Shown: piece by piece, positions 16,373 through 23,741 of the stretch
How the letters are laid out: each line of letters opens with the position of its first letter
How positions within the stretch are numbered: position 1 is the first letter of the stretch
Virus record (IMG/VR): IMGVR_UViG_3300044691_000583
Span: 1-27,254 of that record
DNA from: a virus
Strand: one strand, 5' to 3'
Length of the DNA stretch: 27,254 nucleotides
The notes under the pieces: model-generated
The model's database searches: none
Told to the model about the DNA's origin: nothing
The model's input: only the letters and a program-made list of their open reading frames with translations
Position numbers and translations under genes: made by a program

Positions 16373-16734
16373 AGCGGCACACTCACGACTTGCGGTTCTG
16401 AGACCGAAAAGTCGCCCAGATGGCCCCTTGGGTAATAGACACCTTGGATAGCGATGGTCAGTTGGCCGCTGCTCGCCGACTGCACGCTCATCTTCGAGAC
16501 CTTGAATCTGGGCTCGTAGTCTCGGATCGCCTTGGCGACGGCGGCGTAGAAGTCGATGAGCGTCACCTGATTCATCGGCTGATCGACCATGCGTGGCACG
16601 GACGATCCGACAGCCCGGCGCATGACGCGGCTTTCTCGGGCTGTGGTGAACAGAACTTCGAGGCTCTGCTGGACGTGAGCCCAGCCCGACAGGATGCCCC
16701 CCGTTCGCCGATCAATCCCGGTGCCCGCGGTCAT
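16369..16734 (-). CDS. W: Baseplate protein W, gp25-like lysozyme-fold protein
   Basis: A 121-aa protein of the GPW/gp25 family, homologous to T4 gp25, a wedge core protein. IDRRTGGILSGWAHVQQSLE near the N-terminus, then TARESRVMRRAVGSSVPRMV and VAKAIRDYEPRFKVSKM are the usual conserved blocks. Length matches P2 gpW (115 aa). ATGA overlap with V and GTGA with the small gene downstream. Despite the name it is unrelated to lambda gpW. Confidence 0.95.
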   Translation of the reverse strand: MTAGTGIDRRTGGILSGWAHVQQSLEVLFTTARESRVMRRAVGSSVPRMVDQPMNQVTLIDFYAAVAKAIRDYEPRFKVSKMSVQSASSGQLTIAIQGVYYPRGHLGDFSVSEPQVVSVPL

Positions 16735-17342
16735 ACTGGCGCTCCCGTGATTCCGCCCTGCGGATCGGTGTGGGTGTGCGTGTCGCCGACGTTTTTGCTG
16801 CCGTGTTTCAGGCCGCCGGAGTCGAGCGTGAGGGTCTGGCCGCCGGCCGTAAGCACGAGCGAGCCGTTCTCCATGTGTAGGGAGGCGTCCCCCACGATGA
16901 CGTCGACCTTCGTGTGGCTAGTGAACTTCAGCGCGCCGGCCGCCTCGTCGTACTCGATGACCGAGCCGTCCGTGAACTGCTTGCGCCAGAGGTCCGGCCG
17001 GTTGCCTGGCGCGGGGTGCGTGTCGTTGTGGATCGAGTGGCCGACGACGCCGTTCTGAAGCTCGCCCGACTCGGAGTGGATGAGAGCGGACTCCCCGACC
17101 TTCAGCGGGTTCCACTCGTTCGAGCGGCCCGTAGCCATGGGAAGCCAGTCGGTCTCGATATAGCCGTCCTCGTCGGCGGAATCGCCGATCCCTACCCGCA
17201 CGCGTGGGCTGGTCGTGTCGGAGTAGTCGACCGCCGTCACGACTCCGTACTTCACCACATCGGCGACGCGGCGCTCCGCCTCGGTCATCTCATAGGAGCC
17301 GACTCCGCTCGTGCCGCCAGGATCACGGGAGATCAGCAGCAT
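16731..17342 (-). CDS. V: Baseplate spike protein V, P2 gpV family
   Basis: A 203-aa protein of the baseplate assembly V family; P2 gpV has 211 aa. It forms the trimeric membrane-piercing spike. The OB-fold part includes VVKYGVVTAVDYSDTTSPRV and DWLPMATGRSNEWNPLKVGE; then come GELQNGVVGHSIHNDTHPAP and the beta-prism segment LTAGGQTLTLDSGGLKHGS. The C-terminus has VGDTHTHTDPQGGITGAPV, whose H-T-H motif is the known iron-binding tip motif of P2-type spikes. Start ATG 17342 overlaps the upstream TGA by one base (TGATG). Confidence 0.95.
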   Translation of the reverse strand: MLLISRDPGGTSGVGSYEMTEAERRVADVVKYGVVTAVDYSDTTSPRVRVGIGDSADEDGYIETDWLPMATGRSNEWNPLKVGESALIHSESGELQNGVVGHSIHNDTHPAPGNRPDLWRKQFTDGSVIEYDEAAGALKFTSHTKVDVIVGDASLHMENGSLVLTAGGQTLTLDSGGLKHGSKNVGDTHTHTDPQGGITGAPV

Positions 17343-17881
17343 CACGGCACATCCGGGTTGAAGATGATCTCTTCGGACGGCGCGGGCGCTTGTGGCTTCA
17401 CGAACACCTCGGTCGGAATCCAGCCAGGGCTCGTGTCCGCGCGGTAGGGCGACCAGGCCTTCAGGTGATAGCCCATGAAGAGGCCGCCCAGGATGCGGTC
17501 TTGGGCGTCGGTCACATCGATCTGGGAAGACATCAGCAGCGGGTCGACCGCCGGGAAGCCGGGAACCTCCCAATTCTCCAGCAATGCCTCGATCTCCTCG
17601 GCGATGTCGTCGAGCAGATCGTCGACCTCCGCGCCAACGGCCAGCACCTCGATCGTCACTTCCATACGGCGGCGGAACGCGCCGTCCTGGCGATCGGCCG
17701 GATAGTCCTCTTCCCGCTCCTCCTCGTGGCGCAGGTAGATCAGCATGACCGGGCCTTCGGCGGAGAGCACGCCGTTCAGGTCGACCGGCGGCGTCATGGT
17801 CGCGAAGACGCGGTCCTGGCAGGCGGTCGCGTTCAGCAGGCGGGCCTTGAACGCCGCTCGGATGGCTTTCCTCGGGTGCAT
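17342..17881 (-). CDS. Probable tail terminator or head-tail completion protein
   Basis: A 179-aa protein starting at ATG 17881 (TGATG with the upstream stop). MHPRKAIRAAFKARLLNAT, the hydrophobic VMLIYLRHEE, a basic FRRRMEVTIEVLAVG and an acidic helix DDLLDDIAEEIEALLENW follow the order of the lambda gpU/gpZ-type tail terminator or completion proteins that cap the tail. It lies between the FII-like head-attachment gene and the first baseplate gene, where such a protein is expected. Sequence alone does not separate the gpU-like from the gpZ-like option. Confidence 0.72.
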   Translation of the reverse strand: MHPRKAIRAAFKARLLNATACQDRVFATMTPPVDLNGVLSAEGPVMLIYLRHEEEREEDYPADRQDGAFRRRMEVTIEVLAVGAEVDDLLDDIAEEIEALLENWEVPGFPAVDPLLMSSQIDVTDAQDRILGGLFMGYHLKAWSPYRADTSPGWIPTEVFVKPQAPAPSEEIIFNPDVP

Positions 17882-18222
17882 CAGGCCCTCATCAGGCGGA
17901 CGCACGTCATGCCGGTGCCGTCGTGCTGGACGTTGAAGACGGAGAAGTTTTCGCCGCCAATGACGACGGTCGCCCGGCCGTTCTTCACGCCGGGGATCGC
18001 CGAGGTGAGGCAGTGGAACTCTGGCTTGTCGCCGGACACGTCCTGGCCCTGGCTATAGCTGAACTGGTTGTTCTGCCGCAGGCCCTTGGTGACGTTCGGA
18101 TCGTCGTAGATGCCGGGTACGTCCGTCAGGACCGCGCCGCCGTTCAGCGTGAAGGTGGCGGTGGCCCCGAACTCGTCGGGGTCCACGAAGGCGAGCCGGT
18201 CTTCGTCCGTCTCGATGGCCAT
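17881..18222 (-). CDS. Head-tail attachment protein, lambda gpFII-like
   Basis: A 113-aa protein, nearly the length of lambda gpFII (117 aa). FGATATFTLNGGAVLTDVPG and SDKPEFHC-type and GENFSVFNVQHDGTGMTCVRL segments fit the Phage_attach (gpFII/gp15-like) pattern of a compact beta barrel with a flexible N-terminus. It provides the tail-binding face of the head connector. It starts at ATG 18222 with AAGGGG at proper distance, and follows the FI-like gene as in lambda. Confidence 0.85.
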   Translation of the reverse strand: MAIETDEDRLAFVDPDEFGATATFTLNGGAVLTDVPGIYDDPNVTKGLRQNNQFSYSQGQDVSGDKPEFHCLTSAIPGVKNGRATVVIGGENFSVFNVQHDGTGMTCVRLMRA

Positions 18223-18238
18223 GGGCTATCCCCTTATC

Positions 18239-18259
18239 GGGGCGCGTCTACGCCGCCCC
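18239..18259 (-). other. Stem-loop between FI-like and FII-like genes
   Basis: The coding strand reads GGGGC, an unpaired G, GCG, loop TAGA, CGC, GCCCC: two short stems separated by one bulged base. It lies in a 42-base gap and is not followed by a T run, so it is a weak terminator candidate; it could be a processing or translation-control structure. Confidence 0.4.
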
Positions 18260-18264
18260 AGCCT

Positions 18265-18726
18265 TCACGCATCGCCGATCGCCAGCGCGAGCGCCTGATC
18301 GACCTCGTCGGACGTGATGTCGTAGCCGAGCACGGCCTTGAGCACGTCGAGCTTCGGCTTGCCGGCGCGCGCGCCGGTCTTCACGTAGTCGTCGGGCTCC
18401 AGCAGGTGGATGTGCTCGGCGATCTCGTGCAGCCGCTCATTGGCGGGCAGGACCGGCTCGGACGTCACAGCCGTAGCCGCTCCGCCCGAGCCTGCCTCCG
18501 CCACCCCAACGGAAGGTGTTTCGGCGACGACTTCGGGGTGGTTCCCCGCGCCGTCCGCCGTATCGTGTTCGGGCGGCAGGTGAAGCTCGCCCTGTTCGAT
18601 GAACTCGTTGACCAGGCCACGCTCGATGAGCAGCAGCCCCTCGTTGTCGTCGACCACGAGGTAGGGCAGCGGAGGGCAGATGCCCTCCGGCCCGTGCAGA
18701 ACGCCATGCGTAGGGGTGATACGCAT
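18265..18726 (-). CDS. FI-like protein with C-terminal helical domain, function unknown
   Basis: A 153-aa protein in the position of lambda FI, between capsid E and FII. Residues 1-55 contain LPYLVVDDNEGLLLIERGLV; then a Gly/Ala/Thr/Val linker (about 55-90). The C-terminal 60 residues read ERLHEIAEHIHLLEPDDYVK, TGARAGKPKLDVLKAVLGYD, TSDEVDQAL, a HeH/LEM-like helical pattern often seen in phage head proteins. Lambda gpFI assists DNA packaging, so a packaging-related role is possible but inferred from position. Starts four bases after the capsid stop. Confidence 0.78.
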   Translation of the reverse strand: MRITPTHGVLHGPEGICPPLPYLVVDDNEGLLLIERGLVNEFIEQGELHLPPEHDTADGAGNHPEVVAETPSVGVAEAGSGGAATAVTSEPVLPANERLHEIAEHIHLLEPDDYVKTGARAGKPKLDVLKAVLGYDITSDEVDQALALAIGDA

Positions 18727-18730
18727 GGGC

Positions 18731-19789
18731 TTAGGCTACCGTCGCGCAGAGCGTCGCGTTCGGCCGGTACGGGACCAGCAGCGGCGCGGACTGCATCAGG
18801 AAGTAGCGGGCCGAGGGGTCTTCCTCCTCCCACGACTTGACGAAAAGCTGGCGAGGCTGAAGGCCGGCCTTCAGGTCCTTGATCGCGCCGTAGTGCTGCA
18901 CGCCCTCGGTGTCGGCGGGGCTGCACAGGATCACCGTGTTGGCCGGCAGCATCGGCGTGTCGGTGCCGGTGATCGGGTCGATATAGCGGCCCGAGTATAC
19001 CCAGAAGTCGAAGTCGCCGGCATGGCCCATGTAGCGGGTCCGGTCGGTGCCGAGCAGCATCGGGCCGGTCTGGATGTTGGCCTCGCCCATCTGCCGGCGC
19101 TGGTTGGACAGCAGCAGGGTGAACGCGGGGTCCTGCCGCAGCAGCTTCCACGCCGCCAGGTCCATGATCACCGTCTTGGCGACCACTTGGCTGTTGGAGA
19201 AGATCAGCTCCGACCAGGCCTCGATGTTCGCCAGCGGCGAAACGCCGTTGGTGATCACGCCGGCCGTGCCCCAGACGTTGCCGCCTGCCAGGGTGATGGT
19301 CTGCGACGCGTCACGCAGGAAGTCGACATCGACCGCGGGGTAACCCTCACCCTCGATCTTGCACTTGCCGCGCCGGATGGTCTCCGCCGCCCAGACTTCC
19401 AGACGCCGGTTCAGCATCCGCATCTGGTCGTTGAGGTGCCACGCGACCGACGCCTGAAGGCGCTGTTGCGGGGTCAGGCTGCCGCCGATCTTCTCGCCCG
19501 CGATGCGGTTGAAGAACTTGTTCGGGGTGAAGACCCGCTTATCCTTCAGGTAGGCCGGCGCGAAGCTCTTGGTCGAGTAGCCCATGCCCTCGACGACCTT
19601 GCCCTGCACGAGCGGGGACACGACCGGGGTGATGCGCCGATGGGTATCGGTCACCACGTCGAAGTAGATTTCCTCGACGTCCGAGACTTGCGTGCCGCCG
19701 AAGAAGTTCGACAGGAAGAAGTCGATCGGTTGGACGTAGGTCTCCACCACCCGGTTCAGGACGGCAGTATCGAAAATTCCGACGCTCAT
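18731..19789 (-). CDS. Major capsid protein, lambda gpE family
   Basis: A 352-aa protein of the Phage_cap_E family (lambda gpE is 341 aa), with the HK97 fold. Marks include VETYVQPIDFFLSNFFGG, EEIYFDVVTDTHRRITP, PLVQGKVVEGMGYSTKSF, FAPAYLKDKRVFTPNKFFNR and near the C-terminus KSWEEEDPSARYFLMQSAPL. It forms the shell together with the decoration protein upstream. Its neighbours, protease, decoration and FI/FII-like genes, give the full lambda head order. Confidence 0.96.
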   Translation of the reverse strand: MSVGIFDTAVLNRVVETYVQPIDFFLSNFFGGTQVSDVEEIYFDVVTDTHRRITPVVSPLVQGKVVEGMGYSTKSFAPAYLKDKRVFTPNKFFNRIAGEKIGGSLTPQQRLQASVAWHLNDQMRMLNRRLEVWAAETIRRGKCKIEGEGYPAVDVDFLRDASQTITLAGGNVWGTAGVITNGVSPLANIEAWSELIFSNSQVVAKTVIMDLAAWKLLRQDPAFTLLLSNQRRQMGEANIQTGPMLLGTDRTRYMGHAGDFDFWVYSGRYIDPITGTDTPMLPANTVILCSPADTEGVQHYGAIKDLKAGLQPRQLFVKSWEEEDPSARYFLMQSAPLLVPYRPNATLCATVA

Positions 19790-19807
19790 TGGAGTTGCCG
19801 TCCCCTC

Positions 19808-20467
19808 TTAATAGGCCAGGCCCGCGACAAGGTGGATGTCCACCATGCGCAGGGGATCGAAGACGGTGGCGAGCGAGTGGCCCGTGCCGTAGACGAGGAA
19901 GTTGCTGTTGAAAGTGCCGGCCATGTAGACCATGGCGTCGGCGTCGGCCGAGGTCGCGTCCACGTCTTCCGCCAGGATGGCGTAGGGGGTCTGCGAGCCG
20001 TCTTTGCTGGCCGTCTGCGCGGCGGTCACCTTGCCGGAGCCGGCGGCCACGGTGATGTCGAAGCCGTCGCCGGCCACGAAGGGGGTGCCGCCAGCGGTGA
20101 TGGTGAAGCCGAGGTCGTCGGCGAAGGCCGCGCCGGTCGCGCCGTTGACCGCCAGCACGAAGCCATCGGGGTCTTCGACCGTGAAGACGGTCGCGGCGGT
20201 GAAGCGGACGCTGTAGACCCCGACCTTGTCGGGGTTTTGGATGGTCACCGCGGAGATGGTGCCGTTGCCGGTGTTGCCGCCGCTCTTGGCGACAGCGGTG
20301 GCCGCGCCCGAGGCGATCTTGCCGAGGACGGTGCCGCGCGTCAGCACGCCAGCGCCGGAAGCGACGGTGAGCTTCTTGCCGATCTCGACGACGACAATGA
20401 GTTCGTCGGGCGCGTACACGCCCTCCGAGTTCACGCCGTTCGTCCGGCTCTTCATGGTGTTGACCAT
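19808..20467 (-). CDS. Head decoration protein D with inserted domain
   Basis: The ends match lambda gpD (HDPD): ELIVVVEIGKKLTVASGAGV, LTRGTVLGKI, then TPYAILAEDVDATSADADA and MVYMAGTFNSNFLVYGTG. Lambda gpD has only 110 residues; here there are 219 because about 90 residues (roughly 58-150) are inserted, with NGTISAVTIQNPDKVGVYSV, FTVEDPDGFVLAVNGATG and TAGGTPFVAGDGFDITVAAG. The insert looks like an all-beta domain that probably stands on the capsid surface. gpD trimers stabilise the expanded head. Confidence 0.92.
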   Translation of the reverse strand: MVNTMKSRTNGVNSEGVYAPDELIVVVEIGKKLTVASGAGVLTRGTVLGKIASGAATAVAKSGGNTGNGTISAVTIQNPDKVGVYSVRFTAATVFTVEDPDGFVLAVNGATGAAFADDLGFTITAGGTPFVAGDGFDITVAAGSGKVTAAQTASKDGSQTPYAILAEDVDATSADADAMVYMAGTFNSNFLVYGTGHSLATVFDPLRMVDIHLVAGLAY

Positions 20468-20482
20468 CGGTCGAGGGTTCCC

Positions 20483-20875
20483 TTACTTCTCGGCCGTGGC
20501 CGAGGGCGGCGCGAAGCCGGCGATTTCAGCGGCGAGCTTGTCGGCGGCGCTCGCGTCGGTCTGCTCGACGAGCGGAGCGGTCGAGGGCTTCACCTCGGCG
20601 ACCTTGGTTTCGTCGGCCTTCAGCACCTCGATGCGCTTGGCGTTCGCGGCGGCTACGACATCGGCGGCCGCCAAGCCGAAAGCCTCGACGGTGGTGCCGT
20701 CATTGATGGCCGTGCTCAGCGCGTCGTCGGCGACGCCGAAGGACTTGGCCATCTTGTTCAGGCCCGCAATGCGGGTGCGCTCGGCGACGCGGTCGGCGGC
20801 GACGGCCGCAGCGACCTGAGCGGCCACATCGACCACTTCGACGGTCGCGGCCGGCTTCTCAACGATCTCGCTCAT
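20483..20875 (-). CDS. Nested scaffold, Nu3-like, from internal start in protease gene
   Basis: Within the protease frame, residues 279-281 are M-S-M. The coding strand shows AAAGGG at 20887-20882, directly before the first ATG and six bases before the second (20875), a good ribosome binding site inside a gene. Translation from 20875 gives about 130 aa: MSEIVEKPAATVEVVDVAAQ, a helical Ala/Val/Lys/Glu-rich chain, and NAKRIEVLKADETKVAEVKP near the end. Lambda makes scaffold Nu3 from an in-frame internal start in C. Same gene position, composition and a fitting ribosome site support the analogy; no direct homology is recognisable. Confidence 0.65.
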   Translation of the reverse strand: MSEIVEKPAATVEVVDVAAQVAAAVAADRVAERTRIAGLNKMAKSFGVADDALSTAINDGTTVEAFGLAAADVVAAANAKRIEVLKADETKVAEVKPSTAPLVEQTDASAADKLAAEIAGFAPPSATAEK

Positions 20876-21715
20876 CGACATCCCTTTGCTGCGAGTTGAC
20901 CTCGATCCAGAGGAGAGTTCCGCGAGCACGGACTCGAAGTTCCCCAAGCTGTCGGCCAGGCCGGCTTCCACCGCATCCTTGCCGACGAAGATGCCGCCCT
21001 TCCCGAAGTTGTTCAGGACCGTTTCGGTATCCACGCCGCGATTGCGCGCGACGTTCTCGACGAAGACCTGGGCCATCGCGTCGACCATCTTCTGGATGCC
21101 CTTCGCGCCGGCTTCAGTCTCGGGGCCGGCGTTCTTGTCCGGCGACTGTGAGGAGACGAAGCGATAGGCCTTGGAGCCATCCTTGGGCTCACCTGACACG
21201 CGCATGCCCATCTGCACGCCGATCGAGCCGAGCAGCGCTGTGGGGTCGACCACGATCTTGTCGGCCGCGCTGGCGATCCAATAGGCCGCGCTTGCGCCCA
21301 TGCCACCGACATAGGCGGTGACCGGCTTCTTGCCGCGCGCGCCGTAGATCGCCTGGGCAAGCTCGGCAGTGCCGCTCGCCTCGCCGCCAGGCGAGTCGAT
21401 GTTCAGCAGGATCGAGTTGACCGTGCGGTCGTCGAGCGCCGCCTGGAAATCTCGGCGCAGGGTGTCGTAGGAGGTCGCGCCGGAGATCGCGGTGAAGAAG
21501 TTGGCGCGCTTGAACAGTGAGCCGCGCACGTCGATGATCGCCACTCCGTCGCGCACGGTGGCGCGGTCGGCGCTCTCCAGCGTCTTCGCCCGATAGGCCT
21601 CAAGCGCCTCTGGGGTGACGTCAAGGTTCTCGCGCGCGGCGACGGACAGCAGCGTCTCAAGCGCGCCCTCCTCCATCGCCCAGACGGCGTTCAGCGCGGC
21701 CTCCAGAGCCCTCAT
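20483..21715 (-). CDS. Head maturation protease, S49 (lambda gpC-like)
   Basis: A 410-aa S49 (SppA/ClpP-like) serine protease. GGMGASAAYW holds the nucleophile S142; K194 (SPDKN) lies 52 residues downstream, the same spacing as the Ser-Lys dyad of lambda gpC and Bacillus SppA, as I recall them. NSILLNIDSPGGEASGTAEL at about 100-118 and VDPTALLGSIGVQMG at 157-170 are further signatures. The domain ends near residue 265; the remainder is Ala/Glu/Val-rich, as in the scaffold portion of lambda gpC. It cleaves head proteins during maturation. Starts by ATGA with the portal. Confidence 0.94.
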   Translation of the reverse strand: MRALEAALNAVWAMEEGALETLLSVAARENLDVTPEALEAYRAKTLESADRATVRDGVAIIDVRGSLFKRANFFTAISGATSYDTLRRDFQAALDDRTVNSILLNIDSPGGEASGTAELAQAIYGARGKKPVTAYVGGMGASAAYWIASAADKIVVDPTALLGSIGVQMGMRVSGEPKDGSKAYRFVSSQSPDKNAGPETEAGAKGIQKMVDAMAQVFVENVARNRGVDTETVLNNFGKGGIFVGKDAVEAGLADSLGNFESVLAELSSGSRSTRSKGMSMSEIVEKPAATVEVVDVAAQVAAAVAADRVAERTRIAGLNKMAKSFGVADDALSTAINDGTTVEAFGLAAADVVAAANAKRIEVLKADETKVAEVKPSTAPLVEQTDASAADKLAAEIAGFAPPSATAEK

Positions 21716-23346
21716 TTCTTGGTGTCCTTCTTCGGTGCGCCGCCGGCGGGCGCGGCCGCGCCGCCACTCTGAAGCGGCCGGCCGGTTGACGACTCCGTGC
21801 CGGGTGGCTCGGCGGGCTCAAGGTTCTCCTTGATCCGCTCGCGCCGCTCGACGCCGCGCTGCTTGGTGTTGTGCTTCCAGTTGCCGCCGGTCTGATTGAT
21901 CGTGACCTGTTCGAGGGTCTTGACGCCGGAATCCATCCACGCCTGCTCGGCGTTGGCCTCCTTCAGCGGGTCGAGCACGATCCGCGCCGGGCCGATCCAC
22001 TCCGAGCCGCACCAAGCCGCGCGAAGAATGGGGTCCTCGAAGAAGCCGGGGGCCTTGATCACGCCGCGCGCGATCGACTCTGACAGGAACCACGCATAGG
22101 TCGGCTGGCAGAAGTTGCGGGCCAGCCACACGCGGCGGTCCATGAAGAACTGCCAGGCCACCTCCAGCGCTGCACGGCTCGCCGAATAGCTCGACGAGAA
22201 GTGCATGATCAGCACCTCGTAGGGGATGCCGAGCGAGATGCCGATTTTGCGGATGATGGCGAGGAAGAACGGGTCGAAATTGGCGTTCGGCCGTGCCGGG
22301 TTCGCGGTCTCGATGCTTTCGCCAGCACCCAGCTCGACGACCGAGCCGGAGCCGAGCGCGACTTGGTTCGAGGGAATGGAGGCGGGGCCGAGGTGGTTCG
22401 GATCGTGCAGGCTCTCGCCGATGATGTCGTTCGGCGAACCGTTCTGATTTTTGATGAAGACGGTGAAAAAGGCGGAGACCACGGCCGCCATCAGTTCGGC
22501 CTCGGCGTAGCGGTCGAGCTGCTTCAGGTCTTCGATCACAGGGGCGAGCGAGGGCACGCCGCGCGACTGGCCGACCCGCTCCTTGTCGAACAGGTGCAGG
22601 ATCAGGGCGTCCCCGCCCTCCCCTTCGGCCGACACCCGCGTCCAGTCGGCCGGCGTGAAGAACGCGCCGTTGACGATGGCGTCGCCGGGGTGCCGGTTCA
22701 GGACGTGGTAGGCGACAGGCGTGCCGTCGTCGTCGATCTCCACTCCGTCGCGGTAATGGAAATCCGCCTGTTTGGCGTAGGGGGTGCAGACGCGGTCGGC
22801 TTCGAGAAGCTGGATGGCCAGGCCGAGAAAGCCGCCACGCTCCTTGTAGCGACGAAGCGCGAACACGTCGCCGCTCTCGAAGGTGCTCGTGAAGGCGAGC
22901 GCCTGCATCTCGTAGAAGTTCTGGGTCTGGGTCAGGTCGGCGAGTTTCGACGACGCCCATATGTCGAACAGCGATCCGACGTTTTCTTCCCAGGTCTCCG
23001 CTGCGGCGTCGGCGATGCCTAGCACGGTGCGGTTGATCTGGGGCTTCAGCTTCAGGCCGGACCCGACGATGTTGACGCGGCTGGTCCTCAACGCGCCGCG
23101 GGCGATGCCGGCATTTCGGGTCAGGTCGCGCGAGCGCGAGCGAAGCGTCGTGAGATCGCCGATCGTGTCGGCGTCGGCCGAACCCGCGAACGGGTTCCAG
23201 TTCTTCATCGACGTGCGCTCGTGGCGCGCGCCCGTGTATTGTCCGATGTTGTAGAAGCCGGTGCGACCGAGGTAGCTCGTCGCGGCCGCTTTCGGCGCGA
23301 CCGCAGCTAGGGCGCGCTCGAAGAAGTTCGGCTTTGGCAGCTTCAC
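21712..23346 (-). CDS. Portal protein, lambda gpB family
   Basis: A 544-aa portal protein (Phage_portal_2, lambda type; lambda gpB is 533 aa). Forms the dodecameric DNA gate. The segments YTGARHERTSMKNWNPFAGS, ADTIGDLTTLRSRSRDLTRN, ARGALRTSRVNIVGSGLKLK and SSYSASRAALEVAWQFFMDR, ARNFCQPTYAWFL are highly characteristic. The C-terminus is basic and Pro/Gly-rich (TKK end). The GTG start at 23346 overlaps the stop of the upstream gene by GTGA, and its stop overlaps the protease start by ATGA. Confidence 0.96.
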   Translation of the reverse strand: MKLPKPNFFERALAAVAPKAAATSYLGRTGFYNIGQYTGARHERTSMKNWNPFAGSADADTIGDLTTLRSRSRDLTRNAGIARGALRTSRVNIVGSGLKLKPQINRTVLGIADAAAETWEENVGSLFDIWASSKLADLTQTQNFYEMQALAFTSTFESGDVFALRRYKERGGFLGLAIQLLEADRVCTPYAKQADFHYRDGVEIDDDGTPVAYHVLNRHPGDAIVNGAFFTPADWTRVSAEGEGGDALILHLFDKERVGQSRGVPSLAPVIEDLKQLDRYAEAELMAAVVSAFFTVFIKNQNGSPNDIIGESLHDPNHLGPASIPSNQVALGSGSVVELGAGESIETANPARPNANFDPFFLAIIRKIGISLGIPYEVLIMHFSSSYSASRAALEVAWQFFMDRRVWLARNFCQPTYAWFLSESIARGVIKAPGFFEDPILRAAWCGSEWIGPARIVLDPLKEANAEQAWMDSGVKTLEQVTINQTGGNWKHNTKQRGVERRERIKENLEPAEPPGTESSTGRPLQSGGAAAPAGGAPKKDTKK

Positions 23347-23564
23347 AGCGGGATCACCCGCCGAATACGAATCCCGCCCGTGCCCTCGCGGGCCGCCAGT
23401 GGCTCAAGCCGGCGGCGCTCGGCCGTCAGCCATTCTAGGTCTCCGCGCCACAGTTCACGGTCGCCGATGCGATAGCGCTGACCGCGCGTCGCGATGGCCG
23501 TGATGGCGGCGTTCACCTCATTGAGGCTGTCGCGATAATAGGTCGGGGAGCCGGCAGTCGCCAT
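23343..23564 (-). CDS. Small head-tail joining protein, gpW-like
   Basis: A 73-aa protein upstream of the portal, exactly where lambda carries W (68 aa). The helical start SPTYYRDSLNEVNAAITAIA, the beta-turn RGQRYRIGDRELWRG and the second helix DLEWLTAERRRLEPLA follow the helix-hairpin-helix plan of gpW-like adaptor proteins. It probably belongs to the connector that holds the DNA in the head. Family assignment is by layout and position. Overlaps the portal by GTGA. Confidence 0.68.
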   Translation of the reverse strand: MATAGSPTYYRDSLNEVNAAITAIATRGQRYRIGDRELWRGDLEWLTAERRRLEPLAAREGTGGIRIRRVIPL

Positions 23565-23580
23565 GCCGGCAGAGTACGGT

Positions 23581-23595
23581 GGCCTCTACGAGGCC
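23581..23595 (-). other. Hairpin after intergenic motif copy 2
   Basis: GGCCTC, loop GTA, GAGGCC: a perfect 6-bp stem just after the C-rich motif and 16 bases before the gpW-like start. No T-run follows. Confidence 0.45.
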
Positions 23596-23597
23596 TT

Positions 23598-23615
23598 GGG
23601 GCGGGTTGGGTGGCC
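23598..23615 (-). repeat. Intergenic C-rich motif, copy 2
   Basis: GGCCACCCAACCCGCCCC on the coding strand, identical over 18 bases to the copy at 9519-9536. It directly follows the stop codon of the 41-aa membrane protein and precedes a hairpin. Confidence 0.6.
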
Positions 23616-23741
23616 CTACTTCTTGTCGCGCAGGATGGTGTCGACCACCTTGTCCTCTGCGCGGCGCTGTCTCCAGTTCCGACGCAGCTCCACGCAGAAC
23701 GCGAAGATGCCGAAGGCGAAGAGTAGCAAAACGATAATCAT
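23616..23741 (-). CDS. 41-aa single-pass membrane protein
   Basis: A short gene starting with ATG 23741, which overlaps the stop of the upstream helix-turn-helix gene (ATGA). It reads MIIVLLLFAFGIFAFCVELR followed by a charged tail (RNWRQRRAEDKVVDTILRDKK). Residues 2-16 are a hydrophobic membrane segment and the basic tail should stay in the cytoplasm. Function is unknown; a small phage membrane protein in a packaging cluster could act at the envelope or in lysis, but there is no direct evidence. Confidence 0.72.
   Translation of the reverse strand: MIIVLLLFAFGIFAFCVELRRNWRQRRAEDKVVDTILRDKK

Noticed and set aside
18239-18259. An intrinsic terminator between FI-like and FII-like genes
   Set aside because: The stem is imperfect and not followed by T residues, and the downstream genes need to be co-expressed; it is kept only as a stem-loop.
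18680-20899. A 739-codon open frame on the plus strand opposite capsid, decoration and protease genes
   Set aside because: It lies antisense to four strongly supported genes, is rich in Arg, Gly, Asp and His, and shows no domain. It is a product of high-GC codon bias (third-position G/C).
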